DNA of 64,000 nucleotides from contig NZ_CP072467.1 in assembly GCF_018437505.1 (NCBI RefSeq), forward strand, positions 4,054,010 through 4,118,009. Direction: 5' to 3'. The position numbers were made by a program, and so were the translations under genes. This DNA is from Spiractinospora alimapuensis. GTDB taxonomy: Bacteria > Actinomycetota > Actinomycetes > Streptosporangiales > Streptosporangiaceae. Numbering within the stretch: the first letter of the stretch is position 1; each line of letters starts with the position of its first letter. The notes beneath the pieces were generated by a model, which worked only from the letters and a program-made list of their open reading frames with translations, ran no database searches and was not told the DNA's origin. This document shows positions 43,275 through 52,560 of this stretch, piece after piece.

Positions 43275-43289
43275 CGTCCCACCGGCGCG
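43275..43289 (+). repeat. Chaplin-spacer repeat, copy 2 (CGCGTCCCACCGGCG)
   Basis: This is the same 15-base element as after chaplins 2 and 5, about 20 bases beyond the chaplin 4 stop codon. Confidence 0.6.
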
Positions 43290-43356
43290 GATGGGCCGAC
43301 AGCAGTCCCTTAGGCAACACCAGACAGAACAGCATTCCTGGATGAAGGAGCAGCAC

Positions 43357-43623
43357 ATGCGCAAGTGGATCAAGGCGACCTCCGTGACCGCTCTGATGGC
43401 CGCTGGCCTGATCGCGTTCGGCGCCGGCACGGCCAACGCGCACAGCTACGACTACGAGAACGACAGCATCAACGCGGTCACCTCGGGCAACGGCAGCATC
43501 CTCGGCGGCAACCAGATCATCGCCGAGCTGGACGTCCCCGTGAACCTGTGCGGGATCGCCGTGGGCGCCGTTGGCGGCGTGGCGAACGCCGACTGCGAGG
43601 AGTCCGGCGCCTACGCCGACTAG
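43357..43623 (+). CDS. Short chaplin 5
   Basis: The protein has 88 residues and is nearly identical to chaplin 4 through the signal peptide and first half of the domain. It then diverges (AELDVPVNLCGIAVGAVGGVANADCEESGAYAD). Both cysteines are kept. The divergence being confined to the 3' third suggests gene conversion or a recombination joint. The ATG has GAAGGAG upstream. Confidence 0.93.
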   Translation: MRKWIKATSVTALMAAGLIAFGAGTANAHSYDYENDSINAVTSGNGSILGGNQIIAELDVPVNLCGIAVGAVGGVANADCEESGAYAD

Positions 43624-43644
43624 TCACCGCTGACGTCGCGGACC

Positions 43645-43659
43645 GCGTCCCACCGGCGT
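43645..43659 (+). repeat. Chaplin-spacer repeat, copy 3 (CGCGTCCCACCGGCG)
   Basis: Third copy of the 15-base element, about 20 bases beyond the chaplin 5 stop codon. It continues into GTGG, as does copy 1. Confidence 0.6.
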
Positions 43660-43744
43660 GGTGCCCCACTCAGCCAGGCGGTTCAGCAGTACCAGCAGTA
43701 CAGCACACATCACGTAAGCACGATCCATCACGAAGGAGCAGCAC

Positions 43745-44026
43745 ATGCGTAAGTGGATGAAGGCGACCTCGGTGACCGCTCTCGTCGCGGCGGGCCTGCT
43801 GGCGTTCGGCGCCGGGACCGCGCACGCCAACGGTGGGCACCACCACCACGGCGAGTACGACAACGACAGCATCAACGCCGCGACCTCCGGTAACGGCAGC
43901 ATCCTCGGCGGCAACCAGATCATCGCCGACGTGGACGTGCCGATCAACGCCTGCGGCATCGCCGTCGGCGCGCTGCTCGGTGTCGCCAACGCCGAGTGCG
44001 AAGAGTCCGGCGCCATCGCCGACTAG
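43745..44026 (+). CDS. Short chaplin 6
   Basis: The protein has 93 residues. It combines the signal peptide of chaplin 1 with the His-rich linker of chaplin 3 (NGGHHHHGEYDND) and ends in the same NACGIAVGALLGVANAECEESGAIAD as chaplins 1 and 3. A single V-to-A change (INAATSGNG) distinguishes the repeat start. The ATG has GAAGGAG upstream. It closes the array. Confidence 0.93.
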   Translation: MRKWMKATSVTALVAAGLLAFGAGTAHANGGHHHHGEYDNDSINAATSGNGSILGGNQIIADVDVPINACGIAVGALLGVANAECEESGAIAD

Positions 44027-44281
44027 TCAAGGGGACTGACGCGCGGCCGGACGGGGTGACCCACCCGGTGGCTCGTGGAGACAGTGGGGGCGCGCGGTGC
44101 ATCGGCGCGGGCGCACTCATCGGCTCGGGAGAGCAGTCGTCAGAGAGCAGCCGAGGTACCGCGGCTGTCCGGCGCCTCCACCGCCCCACCCATCCAGCCA
44201 CACGCCCGGGTGACGGCTCACCGCCGTCCGCGTCGCACATCGTCGCCGGACGTTCTGGTCACCACCAGAACGTCCACCCCG
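44027..44281. other. Intergenic region after the chaplin array
   Basis: About 250 bases without a supported gene, leading into a strong hairpin at 44282-44310. Confidence 0.4.
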
Positions 44282-44310
44282 CGGGCCCGCTCCGTCTCGG
44301 GGCGGGCCCG
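44282..44310. terminator. Hairpin between the chaplins and the DUF5703 gene
   Basis: CGGGCCCGC (44282-44290) and GCGGGCCCG (44302-44310) form a perfect 9-base stem with an 11-base loop. It could serve as a terminator for the convergent DUF5703 gene, whose stop is about 40 bases away, or for the chaplin transcript. There is no T-run. Confidence 0.55.
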
Positions 44311-44349
44311 TGATCGTTGCCACGTCCATCTACGTCGGGGTGGCGTAAT

Positions 44350-44535
44350 TCACATCACGGCGTGGCGTCGGATGATTTTCCGTCGCAGGACCACACGTCG
44401 ACTCCCGTCCGGGTACAGCCGTACCCTCGCGAGTTCCCAACGTCCGTACTCCGCGTGCTCGGTCAACGCCTTGCGGGCGATCCCGCGGGAAGTTCCACGC
44501 GGGAATCGGAGTTCCTGGTACTCATACTCAAGCAT
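44350..44535 (-). CDS. DUF5703-family small protein
   Basis: The 61-residue protein reads MLEYEYQELRFPRGTSRGIARKALTEHAEYGRWEL and then ARVRLYPDGSRRVVLRRKIIRR. This matches DUF5703, a small protein conserved across actinobacteria. Its function is unknown; the basic C-terminus may bind nucleic acid. It is divergent from topA. The very long open frame continuing upstream on this strand is an artefact of the antisense of topA. Confidence 0.85.
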   Translation of the reverse strand: MLEYEYQELRFPRGTSRGIARKALTEHAEYGRWELARVRLYPDGSRRVVLRRKIIRRHAVM

Positions 44536-44730
44536 TGCGCTTATTCTGCGTCTGCCGAGGGGTGTTTCGCCATAGCGTGGCCCCGGCCAGCGTCCGGTAG
44601 CGTGCCAAAGATACTGGGGCGGGGATGTGGTGGGCCCATCTCCCAGCGGGCGCAGAGCATACAGCGGGGAACGTGAACCTGATCGGTTCCGTTGTCCGAT
44701 CGACGTGAGGCTAGGACGTAGGGGAACAGC

Positions 44731-47484
44731 GTGCCATCCCAGAAGGGCAGCTCGAGCGACACGGCGGGGGCCGGGAACCGGCTCGTCATCGTCGAGTCGC
44801 CGGCCAAGGCCAAGACCATCGCCGGCTACCTCGGACGTGGGTACGTCGTTGAGTCGAGCATCGGACACATCCGCGACCTCCCCGAGCGGGCGGAGGAGAT
44901 CCCCGCCAAGTACAAGGGGGAGTCGTGGGCGCGACTCGGCGTCAACATCGACGCCGACTTCGAGCCGTTGTGGGTCGTGAACTCCGACAAGAAGGCGCAC
45001 GTCAAGAAGCTCAAGGCTCTGCTGGCCGACGCGGACGAGCTGTACCTCGCCACGGATGAGGACCGCGAGGGCGAGGCGATCGCCTGGCACCTGCAGCAGG
45101 AGCTGAAGCCCAAGGTGCCCGTGCGCCGCATGGTCTTCAACGAGATCACCCGTGAGGCGATCCAGCGCGCCTCGGAGAACACCCGTGACCTCAACCTGCG
45201 TCTGGTCGACGCCCAGGAGGCCCGCCGGATTCTGGACCGCCTCTACGGCTACGAGGTTTCCCCGGTGCTGTGGAAGAAGGTCCGGCCGAAGTTGTCGGCG
45301 GGCCGTGTCCAGTCCGTGGCCACGCGACTCGTGGTCGAGCGGGAGCGCGAGCGGGTCGCCTTCACGGCCGCCGACTACTGGGACCTCAAGGGTGACTTCC
45401 TCGCGCCGGACGTCGCCGAGGGCGACCCGGCGACATTCCAGGCGCTGTTGTCGTCGGTGGACGGTCTGCGCGTCGCTCAGGGCAGGGACTTCACCGCCCA
45501 GGGGACGCTGCGTGCGGAGAAGGGTGTGCTGCATCTCGACGAGGCCGCGGCCACCGGGCTCGCCGAGCGGTTGCGCGCGGCCCGGTTCACCGTTGGCAGC
45601 GTCGAGCGCAAGCCGTACAAGCGTGGCCCCTACGCCCCCTTCCGCACCACCACGTTGCAGCAGGAGGCCTCGCGCAAGCTCGGTCTGTCGGCGAAGCAGA
45701 CCATGCAGGTCGCACAGCGCCTTTACGAGAACGGTTTCATCACCTACATGCGTACCGACAGCACCACGCTGTCGGAGAACGCGGTGGCGGCCGCGCGGGC
45801 GCAGGCGGCGCAGCTCTACGGCGACTCCTACGTGCCGCAGAAGCCGCGCGTCTACTCCAACAAGGTGAAGAACGCCCAGGAGGCGCACGAGGCGATCCGG
45901 CCGTCCGGGGACACCTTTCGCACCCCGGCGCACACGGGACTGTCCGGAGCGGAGTTCCGCCTCTACGAACTCATCTGGAAGCGCACCGTCGCCTCCCAGA
46001 TGAAGGACGCCGTCGGCGAGTCGGTCAAGGTGTCGGTGGTCGGCAACTCCAGTGCCGACGAGCGGGCGGAGTTCACCGCCACCGGCAAGGTCATCACCTT
46101 CCCCGGCTTCCTGAAGGCCTATGTCGAGGGCGCGGACGACCCGGACGCGGAGCTCGACGACCGGGAACGTCGTCTGCCCCCGCTCGCGGAGGAGCAGCAC
46201 GTCACCGCGCAGAGCGTGGAGCCGGACGGCCACAGCACGCGTCCTCCCGCCCGATACACAGAGGCGAGCCTGGTCAAGGAGCTGGAGGACCGCGAGATCG
46301 GGCGCCCCTCGACCTACGCGTCCATCATCGGCACGATCTTGGACCGCGGCTACGTCTTCAAGAAGGGGACGGCGCTGGTGCCGTCGTTCCTTGCCTTCGC
46401 CGTGATCCGGCTGATGGAGCAGCACTTCGGGAACCTCGTCGACTACGACTTCACCGCCCGAATGGAGGACGTACTCGACGAGATCGCGCGCGGTGAGACC
46501 GAACGCGTCCCGTGGCTGCGCCGCTTCTACAGCGGGAGCGAGGACGAGCCCGGACTGCACAAGATGGTGGACGACCACCTGGCCGAGATCGACGCGCGCG
46601 AAGTCAGCTCCTTCCCGATTTCCGACAGTGACATCGTCTTGAGGGTCGGGCGCTATGGTCCGTATCTTGAGCGGGACGGAAAACGGGTCACCGTTCCCGA
46701 CGACCTCGCGCCCGACGAGCTCACGCCCGAGCGGGCCGAGGAGCTGTTCGCACAGCCCAGTGAGGATCGAGAGCTGGGCACCGACCCCGACACCGGCCGT
46801 GTCGTCGTCGCCAAGAACGGCCGGTTCGGGCCGTACGTCACCGAGGTGTTGGAGGAGCAGGAGACCGAGACCAAGACCAAGAGCAGCCGCTCCAAGGCGA
46901 AGGCCGCCGCCAAGCCACGTACGGCGTCGTTGCTGAAGTCCATGTCCCTGGACACGGTGACCCTGGATGACGCGCTGCGTTTGCTGAGTCTGCCCCGCGT
47001 TGTTGGTGACCTCGACGGTGAGGAGGTCACGGCCCAGAACGGCAGGTTCGGGCCGTACCTGAAGAAGGGCACGGACAGTCGCTCCTTGGAGAACGAGGAG
47101 CAGATATTCACCGTCACGTTGGACAAGGCCAAGGAGCTCTTCGCCCAACCCAAGCAACGCGGCCGCCGCGCCGCCGCCCCGCCCCTGCGCGAGCTGGGGG
47201 AGGACATGGACACGGGCAAACCGATGGTGATCAAGGACGGGCGTTTCGGGCCCTACGTCACCGACGGCGAGACCAACGCCTCGCTCCGCAAGGGCGACGA
47301 GGTGGAGTCCATCACGGTGCAGCGCGCCTCGGAGCTGTTGGCCGATCGACGGGCCGCGGCTCCCGCCAAAAAGAAGTCGTCGGCGCCGAGCAAGAAGACC
47401 ACGAAGAAGGCGCCGCCGAAGAAACCCGCCCCCAAGAAGTCCACACGTCGGACGAACAACACGGACTCGACGAACACCGAGTGA
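44731..47484 (+). CDS. topA: DNA topoisomerase I (type IA)
   Basis: The 917-residue enzyme relaxes negative supercoils by transient cleavage of one strand. The TOPRIM domain has RLVIVESPAKAKTI at 17-30 and the acidic DEDREGEAIAWH at 109-120. The catalytic tyrosine is Tyr339 in FITYMRTDST. The C-terminal region carries four topo-repeat motifs (GRYGPYLE, GRFGPYVT, GRFGPYLK, GRFGPYVT) in place of the zinc fingers of the E. coli enzyme. It ends in a Lys/Pro-rich tail (KKTTKKAPPKKPAPKK), typical of actinobacterial TopA and important for processivity. The GTG start has AGGGGAA upstream. Confidence 0.97.
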   Translation: MPSQKGSSSDTAGAGNRLVIVESPAKAKTIAGYLGRGYVVESSIGHIRDLPERAEEIPAKYKGESWARLGVNIDADFEPLWVVNSDKKAHVKKLKALLADADELYLATDEDREGEAIAWHLQQELKPKVPVRRMVFNEITREAIQRASENTRDLNLRLVDAQEARRILDRLYGYEVSPVLWKKVRPKLSAGRVQSVATRLVVERERERVAFTAADYWDLKGDFLAPDVAEGDPATFQALLSSVDGLRVAQGRDFTAQGTLRAEKGVLHLDEAAATGLAERLRAARFTVGSVERKPYKRGPYAPFRTTTLQQEASRKLGLSAKQTMQVAQRLYENGFITYMRTDSTTLSENAVAAARAQAAQLYGDSYVPQKPRVYSNKVKNAQEAHEAIRPSGDTFRTPAHTGLSGAEFRLYELIWKRTVASQMKDAVGESVKVSVVGNSSADERAEFTATGKVITFPGFLKAYVEGADDPDAELDDRERRLPPLAEEQHVTAQSVEPDGHSTRPPARYTEASLVKELEDREIGRPSTYASIIGTILDRGYVFKKGTALVPSFLAFAVIRLMEQHFGNLVDYDFTARMEDVLDEIARGETERVPWLRRFYSGSEDEPGLHKMVDDHLAEIDAREVSSFPISDSDIVLRVGRYGPYLERDGKRVTVPDDLAPDELTPERAEELFAQPSEDRELGTDPDTGRVVVAKNGRFGPYVTEVLEEQETETKTKSSRSKAKAAAKPRTASLLKSMSLDTVTLDDALRLLSLPRVVGDLDGEEVTAQNGRFGPYLKKGTDSRSLENEEQIFTVTLDKAKELFAQPKQRGRRAAAPPLRELGEDMDTGKPMVIKDGRFGPYVTDGETNASLRKGDEVESITVQRASELLADRRAAAPAKKKSSAPSKKTTKKAPPKKPAPKKSTRRTNNTDSTNTE

Positions 47485-47692
47485 CGGACACCGAGCGACC
47501 GCCCCCGAGTGGACGGCCCCGTACCGCCAGCAGTGCGTAGCCGGCGCTGCGCGGTCGGAGCGGTCCCCGGCCCTGTCGGTGCGGCTCGCCCGGCGGCCGC
47601 CAGCGGTGCGGTTGGGTGCCGTCCCTTGGCCCCCGACGTGTTTGGACTCGCTCTCCCCCCGGGGGCGCCGAACAGCGATATACGGTGAAAAC

Positions 47693-49759
47693 ATGACAGG
47701 ACCACTCGGGGATCCGACCCAGGCTCGCAGCGTCTTGCGCATCAGGCCGTTCCGTCGCCTGTGGATCGCGCTGTCCCTGTCCAGCTTGGGTGACTGGCTG
47801 AGCCTGCTGGCCCTGATGTCCCTGGCGGCGATCCTGACCGCCGACCAGCGCCCCCTCGTGCAGTACTTCGCGGTCAGCGGTGTGGTGGTGCTGAAACTCG
47901 CGCCCTACATCTTGTTCGGGCCGTTCGCCGGCTGGTTGGCGGACCGATTCGACCGGCGGCTGATCCTCGTCGGCGGCGACGTTCTGCGTGGCCTGCTCTA
48001 CATCTCCATCCCGATCGTCGGCGATATCCTGTGGCTGCTGATCGCCAACTTCCTGGCCGAGTGCGTCGCGTTGTTCTGGGCGCCGGCCAAGGACGCGACG
48101 GTGCCCAACCTCGTCCCGAAGCACAAGCTGGAGCAGGCCAACCAGCTGAGCCTGTTCACCACCTACGGCACGGCCCCCGTCGCGGCCGCGCTGTTCACGG
48201 TTCTCGCCACGATCAGCAGCGTGGTCGCCCACGCGGTCCCCGGCCTGGATCCCCAGGCGATGGCCACCAGCGACATCGCGCTGTACATCAACGGTGTCAC
48301 GTTCTTCGTCTCCGCGGTGGTGATCTGGACCCTGGCCATCCCCAAGACGGGAGCGCCCACCCAGCCGGAGTCCCTGTGGCGCGCCATCTGGAGCGGGTGG
48401 CACTACGCGGTATCCACACCGCTGGTGCGCGGTCTGCTCCTGGGTATGCTCGGCGCGTTCGCCGCGGGAGGCGCGGTGGTCGGTGTCGCCCGCCCGTTCG
48501 TGGAGACGCTGGGCGCCGGCAACGCCGGCTTCGGTCTGGTCTTCGGTGCGGTCTTCGTGGGCATGGCGGCCGGTATGTTCCTCGGCCCCCGGGTGCTGGC
48601 GGACTTCGACCGGCGCCGGCTGTTCGGGCTCGGGATCGCCTTCGCGGGTGTCTCGCTGATCGTGATCGGCTTGGTGCCGGAGTTCGTGCTGGCCACGCTG
48701 CTGGCCGGGTTCGTGGGCTGCGGAGCGGGGATCGCGTGGGTCATCGGACTGACACTCATCGGGAGCGAGGTCGACGACGAGATCCGTGGTCGGACCTTCG
48801 CGTTCCTGCACGCCACGGCGCGGATCGTGCTCCTGGGCTCGGTGGCGGTCGCTCCGCTGATCGCCGCCGCGATCGGCCAGCGCCAGTTCGTCCTGAGCGA
48901 CCTGCGTTACGACTTCCACGGCACCGCCGGTGTCCTGCTCGTCAGCGGTGTGGTGTCGCTGGTGATCGCGTTCGTTTCGTACCGCAACCTGGTCGGTGAC
49001 TCCGAGACCACGCTGTGGCAGGAGATCGTCAAGGTGTTCGTCCCCGCCGCGGACCGCAAGAAGGGGGCGCCGGAGCAATTCCCCGGGACCTTCATCGCGC
49101 TGGAGGGCGGCGAGGGCGCCGGGAAGTCCACGCAGGCCCGCCAGCTCGCGATCTGGCTGCGCGAGGAGGGATTCGACGTGGTGACCACCCGGGAGCCCGG
49201 CGCGACCAAGGTCGGGCTGCGGCTGCGGGCCATGCTGTTGGACCAGGGCCAGGTGGGTGTCTCACCGCGCGCGGAGTCGCTGCTGTACGCCGCGGACCGC
49301 GCGGAGCACATCTCCACCGTCATCCAACCCGCGCTGCGCCGTGGGGCGATCGTGATCAGCGACCGGTACGTCGACTCGACCTTGGCCTACCAGGGCGCGG
49401 GCCGCCAGCTCGACACCGAGGGCATCACCGAGATCAACGACTGGGCGACGCACGGCATCATGCCGGACCTGACCGTGCTGCTGGACATTCCCGCCGGGGC
49501 GGGGATGGAGCGGCACGGGCGCCCCGCCGACCGGATGGAGTCCGAGCCCACCGAGTTCCACGACCGAGTGCGGCAGGCCTTCCTCGGCCTGGCGGCCCAG
49601 GCGCCCGACCGCTACTTGGTGATGGACGCCCGGGAGAGCGCCGACGACATCACCCGCGCGATCCAGCGCCGGGTGCGCCCCCTCCTGCCCGACCCCGTTC
49701 CTCAGTCGGCGGAGGCCATCACGGGGACCATGCCGGTGATCAAGGACGTGCAGGGGTAG
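47693..49759 (+). CDS. tmk: Fusion of an MFS-type membrane domain and thymidylate kinase
   Basis: The protein has 688 residues. Residues 1-440 form about ten to twelve membrane helices of a major-facilitator-like transporter (FGPFAGWLADRFDRRLILVGGDVLRG is the conserved loop between helices 2 and 3). Residues about 465-680 are dTMP kinase: P-loop EGGEGAGKST (about 471-480), EPG (501-503) and the DRY motif in ISDRYVDSTLAYQGAGR (557-559). It phosphorylates dTMP to dTDP. The MFS-Tmk fusion is known in several actinobacteria; the transporter function is unproven. It is followed after 3 bases by holB. Confidence 0.93.
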   Translation: MTGPLGDPTQARSVLRIRPFRRLWIALSLSSLGDWLSLLALMSLAAILTADQRPLVQYFAVSGVVVLKLAPYILFGPFAGWLADRFDRRLILVGGDVLRGLLYISIPIVGDILWLLIANFLAECVALFWAPAKDATVPNLVPKHKLEQANQLSLFTTYGTAPVAAALFTVLATISSVVAHAVPGLDPQAMATSDIALYINGVTFFVSAVVIWTLAIPKTGAPTQPESLWRAIWSGWHYAVSTPLVRGLLLGMLGAFAAGGAVVGVARPFVETLGAGNAGFGLVFGAVFVGMAAGMFLGPRVLADFDRRRLFGLGIAFAGVSLIVIGLVPEFVLATLLAGFVGCGAGIAWVIGLTLIGSEVDDEIRGRTFAFLHATARIVLLGSVAVAPLIAAAIGQRQFVLSDLRYDFHGTAGVLLVSGVVSLVIAFVSYRNLVGDSETTLWQEIVKVFVPAADRKKGAPEQFPGTFIALEGGEGAGKSTQARQLAIWLREEGFDVVTTREPGATKVGLRLRAMLLDQGQVGVSPRAESLLYAADRAEHISTVIQPALRRGAIVISDRYVDSTLAYQGAGRQLDTEGITEINDWATHGIMPDLTVLLDIPAGAGMERHGRPADRMESEPTEFHDRVRQAFLGLAAQAPDRYLVMDARESADDITRAIQRRVRPLLPDPVPQSAEAITGTMPVIKDVQG

Positions 49760-49762
49760 ACG

Positions 49763-50935
49763 GTGACGGTCTTCGACGAACTCGTCGGCCAGGACGCGGC
49801 CGCGGCGCAGCTCGGCGCAGCGGCCGCGGCCGCCCAGGAGTGGCTGGACGGCGGGCGCGGCACGGGCATGACCCACGCGTGGCTGTTCACCGGGCCACCC
49901 GGTTCGGGGCGCACCGAGGCCGCGCTGGCCTTCGCCGCCGCCCTTCAGTGCCCGCACGGCGGGTGCGGTACCTGTTCGTCGTGTCACCAGATTGGGGCGG
50001 GCACCCACGCCGACGTGCTGCGGGTGCGCCCCAGCGGACTGAGCATGGGGGTCGCCCAGACCCGGGACCTCGTACGTTCCTCGGCGGCGGCCCCTGTGGG
50101 GGGACGTTTCCGCGTCGTGGTCTTCGAGGACGCCGACCGTGCCACCGAGGCCGCGGCGAACGCCCTGTTGAAGGCCGTGGAGGAGCCACCGGCCCGGACG
50201 GTGTGGCTGCTGTGCACACCGACCTCCGACGACCTACCGGTCACGATCCGTTCCCGGTGTCGCGCCGTGGTACTGCGGACGCCGAGCACGCGGGCGGTCG
50301 CCACGGTGCTGCACCAACGCAACGGCGTGCCGTGGGACGAGGCGGAGTCCGTCGCCCGCGCGGCCGGCGGACACCTGGAGCGCGCCGTCCGGCTCGCCAC
50401 CGACGAGAAGGCGTGGAAGAACCGGGAGGCGGTGCTGTCCCTCCCCGCGCAGCTCGACGGTCTCGGCTCGGCCATCGCGGCCGCCGCGCACCTGCACCAG
50501 ACGGCGGAGGCGGAGGCCAAGCAGGCCACCGAGGAGCGTGACGAGCGGGAGCGCGCCGAACTGAAGGCCGCCTTCGGGGACGGAGCCACCGGTAAGGGGG
50601 TCACCAAGGCGGTGCGCGCGGCGTCGGGAGCGCTGAAGGACCTGGAGGCGCGACAGAAGCGGCGGGCCACGCGCATCAAGCGGGACGTCTACGACGGCGC
50701 GCTGTTGGATCTCGTCGCCTTCTACCGTGACGTGTTGGCGCTGCAGGTCGGCGCCCAGGTCGACCGGCCGACCGGCGGACACGACGCCGAACTCCGCCAC
50801 GTGGCCCGCACCAGCGGCCCACGCGACACCCTCGCCCGGATCGAGGCGGTGCAGGAGTGCCGGCGCCGCATCGACGCCAACGTCAACCCCCAGATCGCCC
50901 TGGAGGCGATGACCGCCCGGCTGTGCACGGGATGA
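49763..50935 (+). CDS. holB: DNA polymerase III delta' subunit
   Basis: The 390-residue clamp-loader subunit opens with MTVFDELVGQDAAAAQL. It has a modified P-loop (GPPGSGRT, with Arg where Lys would be), a zinc-binding cysteine cluster (CPHGGCGTCSSC), the SRC-preceding segment (LLCTPTSDDLPVTIRSRCR) and VFEDADRATEAAANALLKAVEEPP. The changed P-loop Lys agrees with delta' being a non-hydrolysing stator. The GTG start lies 3 bases after tmk; the stop overlaps the next gene as ATGA. Confidence 0.94.
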   Translation: MTVFDELVGQDAAAAQLGAAAAAAQEWLDGGRGTGMTHAWLFTGPPGSGRTEAALAFAAALQCPHGGCGTCSSCHQIGAGTHADVLRVRPSGLSMGVAQTRDLVRSSAAAPVGGRFRVVVFEDADRATEAAANALLKAVEEPPARTVWLLCTPTSDDLPVTIRSRCRAVVLRTPSTRAVATVLHQRNGVPWDEAESVARAAGGHLERAVRLATDEKAWKNREAVLSLPAQLDGLGSAIAAAAHLHQTAEAEAKQATEERDERERAELKAAFGDGATGKGVTKAVRAASGALKDLEARQKRRATRIKRDVYDGALLDLVAFYRDVLALQVGAQVDRPTGGHDAELRHVARTSGPRDTLARIEAVQECRRRIDANVNPQIALEAMTARLCTG

Positions 50936-52476
50936 CCCCGGGCACCCGGCGTCCGCCTGGCCTGGTAGTGGTGGCGGCGGTGGGGACGGTTATCGCGGGG
51001 TGCGCCGCGCCTCCCCCGGACTCCGGATCGACGCCGGGCGAAAGCCCCGAGGACCTCACCGGCTTCTACGAGCAGGAGCTCACCTGGGACTCGTGTGGGG
51101 GCGGATTCGAGTGCGCCTGGTTCGAGGTTCCGCTCGACTACGACAACCCCGGCGAGGAGACCGTGGAGATCGCGGTGCGGCGCCTGCCCGCCAGCGGGGA
51201 CGACCCGGTGGGGTCACTGGTCGTCAACCCGGGAGGACCGGGTGGATCCGGCGTCGACTACGTCGGCCAGTCGCTGTCCACCATGTCGCCGGAGTTGCTG
51301 ACGGAGTTCGACGTGGTCGGCTTCGATCCGCGCGGCGTCGGCTACAGCGAACCTCTGGAGTGCCTCGACACCGCGGGCGTCGACGCCTACCTCGGCGCGG
51401 GGATCGTGCCGGAGGAGGACGGTTCGCTCACCGAAGCCAGCCGGACCGAGCTGGACGAGCGCAACGCCGAGTTCATCGCCGGATGTGAGGCGGAACTGGG
51501 GGAGGACCTTCGGCACCTCGGCACGGCCAACGTGGCGCGCGACATGGACATCCTGCGCGAGCTGCTCGGCGACGAGCGACTCAGCTACCTCGGCAAGTCC
51601 TACGGCACCTATCTGGGCACCCACTACGCGGCCCGGTTCCCCGAGAACGTGCGAGCGGCCGTGCTCGACGGCGCGGTCGACCCGACCCTGTCGTCCCTGG
51701 AGATGGGCACACAGCAGGCGGAGGGCTTCCAGACGGCGCTGGAGGCGTTCGTGGCCGACTGTGTGGACCAGCGTGACTGTGTGCTCGGCGCGGAGTCCGA
51801 CGGCACGCCCGAAGGCGCCATGGCGGAACTGGAGGAGTTCGTGGCGGGCACCGCCGAGGAACCGTTGGAGAACGGACTCGGCGACGGACGGGAGGTCAAC
51901 GCCACCTGGACGGAACTCGGCCTCCTCTCGGCGCTCTACAACGAGGCCTCCTGGCCGGTGGTGCGCGACGCGCTCACCGCCGCCTACGACGGAGACGGCA
52001 CGGAGCTGCTGCGGCTGGCGGACAACCTGTACGGACGTTCCCACGACGGTCCGTACGAGAACATGACCTCGGTCCTCGTGTCGGTCAACTGCATCGACCG
52101 ACCCGGAACCGAGGACGTCGACACCATTCAGGACGCCGCGAACCGCGCGGCCGAGGAGTCGCCGATCTTCGGCCCGTCCCTCGCCTGGGGCGCCCACGTG
52201 TGCACCGACTGGCCCGGCACGGAGCCCGTGGAGCAGGACTTCTCCGCCGTCGGCGCCGCCCCGCTCCTCGTGGTGGGGACCACGCGCGATCCCGCGACCC
52301 CGCATGTGTGGGCGGAACGTCTCGCCGGGGAACTGGAGTCGGGTGTCCTGCTCACATACGACGGCGACGGCCACACGGCCTACCGCATGGGTGACCCCTG
52401 CGTCGACGCGGCGGTGGACGAGTACCTCATCGAGGGACGACCACCCGCCGACGGCACGGTCTGCCCCGGGGACTAA
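50932..52476 (+). CDS. Secreted lipoprotein alpha/beta-hydrolase, TAP-like peptidase
   Basis: The protein has 514 residues. A lipoprotein signal ends in VIAGC with Cys24. The core has LVVNPGGPGGSGVDYV (oxyanion side), nucleophile GKSYGTYLGTHYAARFP with Ser223, an acid in GTTRDPATPHVWAERLA and His in YDGDGHTAY, plus paired cysteines. This is the Streptomyces tripeptidyl-aminopeptidase / SlpD-E group that clips N-terminal peptides outside the cell. Translation is coupled to holB by ATGA overlap, an order often kept in actinobacteria. Confidence 0.9.
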   Translation: MTPGTRRPPGLVVVAAVGTVIAGCAAPPPDSGSTPGESPEDLTGFYEQELTWDSCGGGFECAWFEVPLDYDNPGEETVEIAVRRLPASGDDPVGSLVVNPGGPGGSGVDYVGQSLSTMSPELLTEFDVVGFDPRGVGYSEPLECLDTAGVDAYLGAGIVPEEDGSLTEASRTELDERNAEFIAGCEAELGEDLRHLGTANVARDMDILRELLGDERLSYLGKSYGTYLGTHYAARFPENVRAAVLDGAVDPTLSSLEMGTQQAEGFQTALEAFVADCVDQRDCVLGAESDGTPEGAMAELEEFVAGTAEEPLENGLGDGREVNATWTELGLLSALYNEASWPVVRDALTAAYDGDGTELLRLADNLYGRSHDGPYENMTSVLVSVNCIDRPGTEDVDTIQDAANRAAEESPIFGPSLAWGAHVCTDWPGTEPVEQDFSAVGAAPLLVVGTTRDPATPHVWAERLAGELESGVLLTYDGDGHTAYRMGDPCVDAAVDEYLIEGRPPADGTVCPGD

Positions 52477-52560
52477 AACGATGTCGGGATGACCCCACGG
52501 AGGCGCTAAACTAGCTCCTGTTGCCCGCCACGGGACGCCGTGTCACGGGTAACGAGGTAG

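Noticed and set aside
41747-44026. Repeated blocks that could suggest a CRISPR array or satellite
   Set aside because: The repeats are about 270-300 bases long and translate into homologous chaplins; there are no short regular repeats with unique spacers.
44350-47742. Open frame of more than 1100 codons antisense to topA
   Set aside because: It is a high-GC shadow: it runs opposite a complete topA with all motifs, and only its last 61 codons (DUF5703) look like a protein.
47312-49078. Long antisense frame opposite the tmk fusion
   Set aside because: Translation is His/Arg/Asp-rich with no domain and mirrors the codon bias of the sense gene.
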